57,648 nucleotides of DNA from CABQCM01 sp965145485 (lineage in GTDB: Bacteria > Bacillota > Clostridia > Oscillospirales > Acutalibacteraceae). Below are positions 51,786 to 57,648 of this stretch, in pieces (the stretch's first letter is position 1; each line of letters opens with the position of its first letter). Under the pieces are notes generated by a model. That model did no database searches. It was given only the letters and a program-made list of their open reading frames with translations, and was not told the origin of the DNA. The position numbers and the translations under genes are program-made. The stretch spans positions 1 through 57,648 of the forward strand of contig CBCTCU010000013.1 of NCBI GenBank assembly GCA_965145485.1. Direction: 5' to 3'.

Positions 51786-54614
51786 TTAAAAAGCTACGCG
51801 TACGGTTGCCAGGCTTTCCTTTCCAAGCTCAATGTTGAGCTGGTTACCGTTGATCGTAACCCCGCCGGCATCGTTGGGCGTCTCGTGCAGATCGGTTTTC
51901 TGCGCTGCTTTTGGCGGCTTGGCCAGGGCCAGGGTTGCGGTAGTCGGCCCGCCGATCGCATAGAGGCGGACAATCAGGTCACCGCTGCCATCCTCAGCCA
52001 GTTTGACGCTCTGGAGAACGGCGTTGCCGCCGGTCAGGCTGGCAAAACTACCCGAAAGGGGCAGCGTGCCCTTGTGCGCGCCAGCCGAAATGGAGTGAAT
52101 GGGGTGCCACAGCGCATAGCTGGTGCGGATGAGAGCCAGCTCATCCTGTATATCGGCCAGGCCGAGCGAAAGCTGGAAACGATGCATGCCATATTCGGGG
52201 CAGGGATCGGGCTCATACGACTGGCGGATGAGAGCGGCCGAGACAGCGTTCTCAAAACCGCGGAACCCGTACTTCATGTCGCTCGACAACATCAGGGAGG
52301 AGCCCGCATTGGCCGGTACAGCAGCGATGAAGCTGTTGCCAGCCTGGTCAAGATCGATCGGCGCGCGGGTGATAATTCCGGATGGAACATCGTATTTGTA
52401 TGCATTGGCCTCGAAGCCCAGAGGAGCGATAAAGTTGAGCTGCGGGATGCGAACGCCGGGCTGCGCCTGCTCATGCCAATCGCATGCGACGTCAAAGATC
52501 AGGTGGCGGCTGTGCTCGTCGAGCTTGACCATCACGGTCATGCCGCTGCGGCCAAAGGAGGAGCGGATTGTCAGCACCTGACGCAGACGGTCGCCAAGGT
52601 TGCCTTCGAGCTTGATGTGCACATCGGTTGGCTTGCCGATGTTCATATAGCGGCCGACACGCCAGGAGGCCATTCCGCGGTCGGGATCCTCCTCGATAAT
52701 GCGGAATCCGGCAGGGGCCGACAGCATTTCCTTGCCGCTTTCCTTATCAATCAGGGAACAGAGGTCGCCGCTTTGCAGGTCGAACTGTGCGCGCAGGTAG
52801 TCGTTCTCAAGCACATATTCATAAGGCACGCTGACATACTGCCAGTTGGGATCGGTATCCTCATGATAACAGTTACCTTCGCCAAACCGGTTGGCCGCAA
52901 TGGCGTCCTCGCTGCGGCGGATAATGTAAGTTGCGTAACCGCAGGCCGGCACCGTCGCTTCAATGAGAAGCTTGACAAAGTCATGCCCCCAGTAATTGTT
53001 GTGCCCATGGTCGACAATCTGGCAGGGAATCTTATTCCCCTGCGCGTCGCATACCTCAAGCAGGGAGACATCGGGGATCGGCCAATCCCAAACGGTCAGC
53101 TCGGCAAGCTGGGTACGCTCAAAAGAAGCGGAGTTGAAAAGATGGTACACTCTGGTCGAGCCCTGTGTGCGGCCCACCTGGGTGATCTGGAATTCGTTGA
53201 TACCGTTGCCAACACCGGCGCCGTCGGCGTTGTAATGCGGATCGGATGCGTCGCAGGCAAAAGCGGAGGTATCGATGAGCCCGGCAATCGCCCGCATGGC
53301 GCCCGAACGCTCGGTGTTCGCGGTCGCCATTGCCCGCTGAAATTCCCCCATGGCAAACTCACGGGTATCCCGCACGCCCGAGCCGGTCAGGATATCATGG
53401 AATTGGTTGAACAGGACGCGCTGCCAAGCCTCGGCAAAACGTTGGGTGGGATAGCGGTATCCGGTCTCTAACGCCGCGGCAGCGGAGAAGAGCTCAGCCT
53501 CGCCAAGGGTCGCTTCGCCAACCCGGTTGGACATTTTGATGCGGGTCTGCGAGGTGTAGCAGCCGGTAAAGATGGAGTTCATCTCGGTGTCGCGCACCGG
53601 GAGGATATCGCCAAACCTCTTTTCAATGTCGCTGAAAAAGGCGCGATACGAGGAGAAAATCACCTTGGGATAGACCGGCCAGGACTGCATATCGATCAGG
53701 CGGTTGAGGTCGCGGCGGGTCGGTCCGCCGCCATGGTCGCCCACGCCGTAGACTTTCATCAGAGAGTCTACTTTCAACTCTTTGCAGGCCCCTGGTATGT
53801 AGCTGGCACATTCGCAGTCAATAAATCCTCCATATCCGAGAATGTCATGATACGACAACACCCGTGCGCCGCTCGGGGCTTGCCACCAACAGAGGAAAGG
53901 ATCCATCGAGCCGCGCATATGGTAATAGTATTTCACCCCGCCGGCAGTGAGAATCTCAGGTACATTCTTGCTGTGACCAAAGGTGTCCGGCTCGTAATCG
54001 AGCTGCAGCGTTTTACCGTCGAGCTCAAGCAGATCGGCCAGATACTGCCTGGTGTAAAGCAGATGACGGGCCATGGACTCCCCGCTGGGGGTATTTTTGT
54101 CCGCTTCCACCCAAGTAGAAGCAGAGACCTCCCAACGGCCCTCGTGAATCCGGGCCTTGATGTCTTCCAGCATGCCCTCGGGACCATGCTCAGCCACCAT
54201 GCGGTATACCGACGCCTGGCTCTGGCTGAAGGTGTATTGGGGATATTCCTCCATCAAATCCAGCATGGTACGGAAGGTATCCAGCGCCACCGACACCGTT
54301 TCATCGTACCGCCACATCCAGTTCATATCAATGTGTGCGTGCGCGACGCAGTGCATGGTGTAGGTTTTGGCCTTTTCAGCCAGCGGGGAAAGGATCTCTT
54401 CCGCCGCAAGGGCGCCGGCTTTATCCACGTAGCCGTCGGCCTGTAGTTGATCGAGCAGATACTGCGAAGCTTTTGCCACGATCGCATCGTATTGCCCGTC
54501 GCATGCCTTGGACATCTCGTTGGCAAACGACAGCTGGCCCAAAATGCGTTCGGTATGCGCGCAGCGATTCATGCGATGACGCAGGGTATGCAGCGCCACA
54601 TCTCCTTGACTCAT
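51786..54614 (-). CDS. Alpha-mannosidase, GH38 family
   Basis: A 942-residue class II alpha-mannosidase releasing mannose from alpha-mannosides by a retaining, zinc-dependent mechanism. The GH38 zinc motif is in VAHAHIDMNWMWRYDE (about residues 92-107). The nucleophile Asp lies in LQLDYEPDTFGHSKNVPEIL (about residues 209-228), and a further zinc His is in VGDHGGGPTRRDLNRL. The C-terminal half is the beta-sandwich domain of the family. There is no signal peptide, so it acts in the cytoplasm on imported oligosaccharides. I chose the ATG at 54614, with GAGG 9 nt upstream; an ATG five codons earlier has no spaced site. It is divergent from the secreted stalk protein and near two dockerin enzymes, fitting a mannose-containing glycan utilisation role. 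No transporter is adjacent. Confidence 0.95.
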   Translation of the reverse strand: MSQGDVALHTLRHRMNRCAHTERILGQLSFANEMSKACDGQYDAIVAKASQYLLDQLQADGYVDKAGALAAEEILSPLAEKAKTYTMHCVAHAHIDMNWMWRYDETVSVALDTFRTMLDLMEEYPQYTFSQSQASVYRMVAEHGPEGMLEDIKARIHEGRWEVSASTWVEADKNTPSGESMARHLLYTRQYLADLLELDGKTLQLDYEPDTFGHSKNVPEILTAGGVKYYYHMRGSMDPFLCWWQAPSGARVLSYHDILGYGGFIDCECASYIPGACKELKVDSLMKVYGVGDHGGGPTRRDLNRLIDMQSWPVYPKVIFSSYRAFFSDIEKRFGDILPVRDTEMNSIFTGCYTSQTRIKMSNRVGEATLGEAELFSAAAALETGYRYPTQRFAEAWQRVLFNQFHDILTGSGVRDTREFAMGEFQRAMATANTERSGAMRAIAGLIDTSAFACDASDPHYNADGAGVGNGINEFQITQVGRTQGSTRVYHLFNSASFERTQLAELTVWDWPIPDVSLLEVCDAQGNKIPCQIVDHGHNNYWGHDFVKLLIEATVPACGYATYIIRRSEDAIAANRFGEGNCYHEDTDPNWQYVSVPYEYVLENDYLRAQFDLQSGDLCSLIDKESGKEMLSAPAGFRIIEEDPDRGMASWRVGRYMNIGKPTDVHIKLEGNLGDRLRQVLTIRSSFGRSGMTVMVKLDEHSRHLIFDVACDWHEQAQPGVRIPQLNFIAPLGFEANAYKYDVPSGIITRAPIDLDQAGNSFIAAVPANAGSSLMLSSDMKYGFRGFENAVSAALIRQSYEPDPCPEYGMHRFQLSLGLADIQDELALIRTSYALWHPIHSISAGAHKGTLPLSGSFASLTGGNAVLQSVKLAEDGSGDLIVRLYAIGGPTTATLALAKPPKAAQKTDLHETPNDAGGVTINGNQLNIELGKESLATVRVAF

Positions 54615-54675
54615 ACAGCATAACCTCATTTCCTTGCAAATTAACCCAGATGGGTCGTTGGTTTTGCTAAGACTA

Positions 54676-54704
54676 CTTTATATGACTTTGGTACAGATTT
54701 CAAA
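54676..54704 (-). promoter_or_regulatory. Probable promoter of the alpha-mannosidase gene
   Basis: Minus strand: -35 TTGAAA (54699-54704), 17 bp, -10 TAAAGT (54676-54681), with an overlapping TATAAA. It lies about 60 bases upstream of the chosen start. Confidence 0.5.
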
Positions 54705-54876
54705 CAAAAAAGAAGCATTTTCTGTTTTTTGTCACCTTGCATAAAGTATGACGCCCAAAGTTGTGCCAATTGCCGTATAGTGTTTGATAGAAAGCTGTGC
54801 TAATATATTAATAACTGGAAAGGTCCGTCTATTCCGGACGGAACCGATCGGTAAAATCTGTAGGAGGGATATCCAA

Positions 54877-57648
54877 ATGGAAAAAAGGATCGCGTCTCGC
54901 GCCCTTTCGGTCATTCTGGCGCTCATGCTGGTCATCGGCATGCTGCCGGTATTCGGCATCGGGGCTTTGGCGGATACGACCACAGAAGGAGTACCAACGG
55001 AAGGGGTACTGGTTGAAGAGGTGGTAGCCGCTATTGAGGCGATTGGCACGGACGCTATTACGAAGGAGAACTTTAACCAGAAGTCTATGGCCATTGAGAG
55101 AGCCAGGGCGGAATACAACGCCTGGAAAGCGGATAATGAAGAGGCGGAAGACACCGAAATTTCCAATTATGACGCTTTCGTCGCGGCGCAGGAGGCTTAC
55201 AACGACTTCCTGAAGGCTCTGGCTGGGGTGGAGTACAAAAGCTACTCCCCGGAGGATCTTCTTGCAATCGCGCAGGAGACCTCGGTGTCCGGTGCCCCGG
55301 CTGAAGAACTGGCCGGCGTTTCCCACACCGGCGCAGCCGGCGCTCTCTATGAGGGCATCGTGACCGAGTATTTAGGCGATCCGGTTTATTCCTTTGAGAC
55401 TAAGGAGCAATATGCTACCAACAACACGAATGCAGATGCTGCGTACATATATGAGGACAAGGCTGCCTCTAACGCAGGGCTTCGGTACTGCGACAATGAC
55501 GCATATATTATTTACAAATTTGATCTGAGCAAGTTTAAAAATCTGTGCGTCACGGTTGATATCTGCCAGAACTATGTTCTCGAGGCTGCTGCAGATCCCA
55601 ATGGGCCGTGGACCATGATCGCCGACTACGGCGTCATCGGCGGCGGTACCCGTATTGAAGGGGAAACCAACGGGCAGGTTTATGACATTATCTTTTCCGA
55701 TTTGGGCATCACCGGCACGGGCTATGTCCGCCTGAGCAACGTGGGCGCAAGCGGCGGCTGGGGCGGCGCTATCCGTACTCTGACGTTGAGAGAAGCTACT
55801 TTGGCTGGCGACAGTTATTTGTTCAACCCAGGCGACCGTGTCCGTGTGGAGGTTGACGCCGATATCACCGGTGCCGGTGCGAACGAGCAGGTTCTCTCTG
55901 CTACGATTGCCAATGGTTCTTATACCCAGAACGCTTCTGTCACCGGCTCGGAATTTGGCGAACTGAGGGAGAACACCGATGCTACCTATGGTTATACTTA
56001 CCGTACTGTATCGGCCCAGATACGCCTGCCGGAAGATAACGCAACTCTGACCGACAATCTGAAAAAGCAGGGCTTTACCTTGAGCCTTAGCAGTGCCGCA
56101 ACGGTGGAGCGGAAAATTTACCGTATCGCCATTATCAATGAAACCTCTGGAAAGACAATTTTGGAGCTTTCTGGCCAGGCACTTTTGGACGCGGCGGCCG
56201 CAGCGAGCACGCCGGCGGCTCTCAATCTGCTGCCCAAGGCATACCAGCCCTTTGCGCCCGGTATCGCGGTGCGTTCCTATGAGGGAAGCGATTGGTTCAC
56301 CGTTATCGATATGCGTTCGTCCTGCCTGGATGAATTTGGCGATCCTTACATGCATGCAGGCGATGAGATCGAGATGACGGTCGACCTCTTTATTGAGGGG
56401 TCGGATTTGACCGAGATCCCCAGCGGCTATGCGGCACGGATGGCGGCTAAGCTGGATATAGATCCGGAGGATACCACGGTGGGGCTTGTCACCGACGAGC
56501 AGGTGATCATAACTTCGGCGGAATATAACGATGCCGAGTTGATGCTGGATGATGAGTACTACGGCGAGCCTTATAAGCGTTTTGTTCGCTCGTTTGTCAT
56601 TCCCGATGATGCGGAAGAAAAGGTACAGACCTACGGCTTCAAGATGCTGGTGGGTACTCATGTGCTCCCGAAGGAAGATTATCCATTCCGCGTCTACTCC
56701 ATAACCCTGTATAATGTCAGCACCGATACGGTCATTATGTATGCCGATGCCGACAGCCTGAATACGACGGCTGCCCAGGGCGCCCGCGAGCTGATGGTGG
56801 ATGACAGCATTCTCGGCGGTATTGTCGGCAAACGCGTCAACGGGTACGGCGACGCTACCCTGGTCAACGGGGGCTTTGAGACCTTGCCTGCCGGTATGTA
56901 TTCCTATGATTTCAACTATACCACATTGGGTAACAACGGGTCGGAAAAGGCCACCATTTCTGCTGTAACCGAAGACGGCGAAGTGCTCAACAGCCGTGTC
57001 ATTACCGATTACTACAATGGCGTGTACAAGACAAACCGGCTGACCTTCTACGTGGATGAGGAGACTAAGGTTGGCTTCAAGATTGATCTGCACAACAATA
57101 CGGACTTCTATCTCAAGGGCGTAACCCTGAATCAGATGCTCTCCGCGGAGGAGGTAGCGATCCAGCGTGTAATTTCCGCGATCGAAGAGCTTCCGGCTGT
57201 GGATGCGCTGACGTTGGATGATGCTGGTGCTGTTTCCAGCGCGAAAAAACTCTATGATAACCTGTCAGACGAACAGAAGGCTGCTGTTATCAATGTTGAG
57301 AAGCTAGATCAGGCAGTGGCAAAAATTAAGGAACTTGAGGAACAGGCCAAGCTGGATCAGGAAGCCGCGGCCGCGGTGGATGAAACCATCAATGCGTTGC
57401 CAGCGCTGAAGAATCTGGCCAAAACGGATCAGAGCACGGTAGAGGCGGCTCGCGACGCTTACGACGCCCTGACCGACACGCAGAAGTCGCTGGTCACTAC
57501 GCTGAGCGTGCTCGAGGCGGCCGAAGCGCGTATGGAGAAGCTGGTAGCCGCGACCGATGAGGACATCGCTGCAGCCAAGGCGGTCGACGATAGGATCGAC
57601 GCGCTGCCGGCGGTGGATGAGCTGGAATACGCCGATAAGGCGGATGTG
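54877..57648 (+). CDS. Large secreted stalk-repeat surface protein (3' end outside window)
   Basis: The frame is open from the ATG at 54877 (GGAGGG upstream) to the window edge, giving 924 residues of an incomplete protein. A signal peptide (residues 1-32, ending near GIGALAD) is followed by a helical spacer (about 45-125), a beta-sandwich module (about 188-306) related to the C-terminal module of the protein at 48162, and further beta-rich regions to about residue 755. From about 755 on, stalk repeats of roughly 65-70 residues recur (IEELPAVDALTLDD, then INALPALKNLAKTD, then IDALPAVDELEYAD, each followed by an AYDALTD-QK-LV type helix pair). Catalytic motifs are not recognised, so it may be an adhesin, scaffold or enzyme with its active domain further on. 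No dockerin or cohesin is seen in this part. Confidence 0.8.
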   Translation, partial: MEKRIASRALSVILALMLVIGMLPVFGIGALADTTTEGVPTEGVLVEEVVAAIEAIGTDAITKENFNQKSMAIERARAEYNAWKADNEEAEDTEISNYDAFVAAQEAYNDFLKALAGVEYKSYSPEDLLAIAQETSVSGAPAEELAGVSHTGAAGALYEGIVTEYLGDPVYSFETKEQYATNNTNADAAYIYEDKAASNAGLRYCDNDAYIIYKFDLSKFKNLCVTVDICQNYVLEAAADPNGPWTMIADYGVIGGGTRIEGETNGQVYDIIFSDLGITGTGYVRLSNVGASGGWGGAIRTLTLREATLAGDSYLFNPGDRVRVEVDADITGAGANEQVLSATIANGSYTQNASVTGSEFGELRENTDATYGYTYRTVSAQIRLPEDNATLTDNLKKQGFTLSLSSAATVERKIYRIAIINETSGKTILELSGQALLDAAAAASTPAALNLLPKAYQPFAPGIAVRSYEGSDWFTVIDMRSSCLDEFGDPYMHAGDEIEMTVDLFIEGSDLTEIPSGYAARMAAKLDIDPEDTTVGLVTDEQVIITSAEYNDAELMLDDEYYGEPYKRFVRSFVIPDDAEEKVQTYGFKMLVGTHVLPKEDYPFRVYSITLYNVSTDTVIMYADADSLNTTAAQGARELMVDDSILGGIVGKRVNGYGDATLVNGGFETLPAGMYSYDFNYTTLGNNGSEKATISAVTEDGEVLNSRVITDYYNGVYKTNRLTFYVDEETKVGFKIDLHNNTDFYLKGVTLNQMLSAEEVAIQRVISAIEELPAVDALTLDDAGAVSSAKKLYDNLSDEQKAAVINVEKLDQAVAKIKELEEQAKLDQEAAAAVDETINALPALKNLAKTDQSTVEAARDAYDALTDTQKSLVTTLSVLEAAEARMEKLVAATDEDIAAAKAVDDRIDALPAVDELEYADKADV

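Noticed and set aside
51744..53471. A 575-codon plus-strand frame over the alpha-mannosidase gene
   Set aside because: The GH38 motifs are all on the minus strand; the plus frame is a shadow.
55372..57093. A 573-codon minus-strand frame opposite the secreted stalk protein
   Set aside because: The plus-strand frame has signal peptide, modules and repeats and starts with a good ribosome-binding site; the antisense product resembles no family.
1..57648. CRISPR arrays, insertion sequences and phage genes
   Set aside because: No regularly spaced direct repeats, transposase or integrase motifs were found in any frame.

Overview
The window looks like chromosome of an anaerobic, spore-forming Bacillota (Clostridia) with a fairly GC-rich genome. 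The evidence is a SpoIIR sporulation signalling protein, the AddAB recombination nuclease typical of Gram-positives, a VanY-type carboxypeptidase, an ATP-type PEP carboxykinase, type I dockerin modules on secreted proteins, and strong Shine-Dalgarno sites with 16-17 bp spaced sigma-A promoters. The mix of dockerins and stalk repeats recalls gut or biomass-degrading Ruminococcaceae/Oscillospirales-like bacteria. I cannot fix the genus. I see no insertion sequence, phage gene, rRNA or CRISPR array.

Layout. 0-2 kb: a small nucleotidyltransferase/DUF6054 pair and a tRNA-Arg(ACG) with its own promoter and terminator. 2-11 kb: spoIIR, addB, addA and a membrane-anchored VanY-like peptidase. 11-15.3 kb: a URO-D/methyltransferase-family protein, then an overlapping gene pair best read as MurL and MurD2, the alternative route that installs D-Glu in peptidoglycan by epimerising UDP-MurNAc-L-Ala-L-Glu. 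15.6-19.6 kb: a 999-residue dockerin-bearing glycosidase-like exoprotein, divergent from an AraC regulator. 19.7-22.5 kb: metG-tatD. 23.2-29.2 kb: a leftward catabolic cluster (SDR, FAD oxidoreductase, 2-hydroxyacid dehydrogenase, KDPG aldolase, KDG kinase) that feeds a sugar acid into the Entner-Doudoroff lower branch. It contains a short degenerate copy of its own FAD oxidoreductase gene. 29.4-30.7 kb: an AT-rich methyltransferase island. 30.8-32.1 kb: an Old-Yellow-Enzyme family iron-sulfur flavoprotein.

32.6-43.5 kb is mostly housekeeping and envelope: a DUF3048 lipoprotein, a ZIP metal transporter, pckA, the rplM-rpsI operon, an MBOAT/DHHW O-acetylation pair, a possible sugar-transferase remnant and a purine permease. 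43.9-47.9 kb: a marR-ABC-ABC operon encoding a heterodimeric exporter with one degenerate ATP site and a palindromic operator on its promoter. 48.1-57.6 kb: a second dockerin exoprotein, a GH38 alpha-mannosidase, and the first 924 residues of a large secreted stalk protein that runs off the window.

Two themes stand out. One is secreted glycan processing: two dockerin proteins, the stalk protein and a cytoplasmic alpha-mannosidase share modules and stalk repeats, although no cohesin scaffold lies here. The other is sugar-acid catabolism using several redox enzymes but lacking a local transporter or dehydratase. The least ordinary items are MurL-MurD2 in a Clostridium-like cell, the two unassigned dockerin enzymes, and the FAD-gene remnant whose differences from the intact copy are all, or nearly all, transitions.
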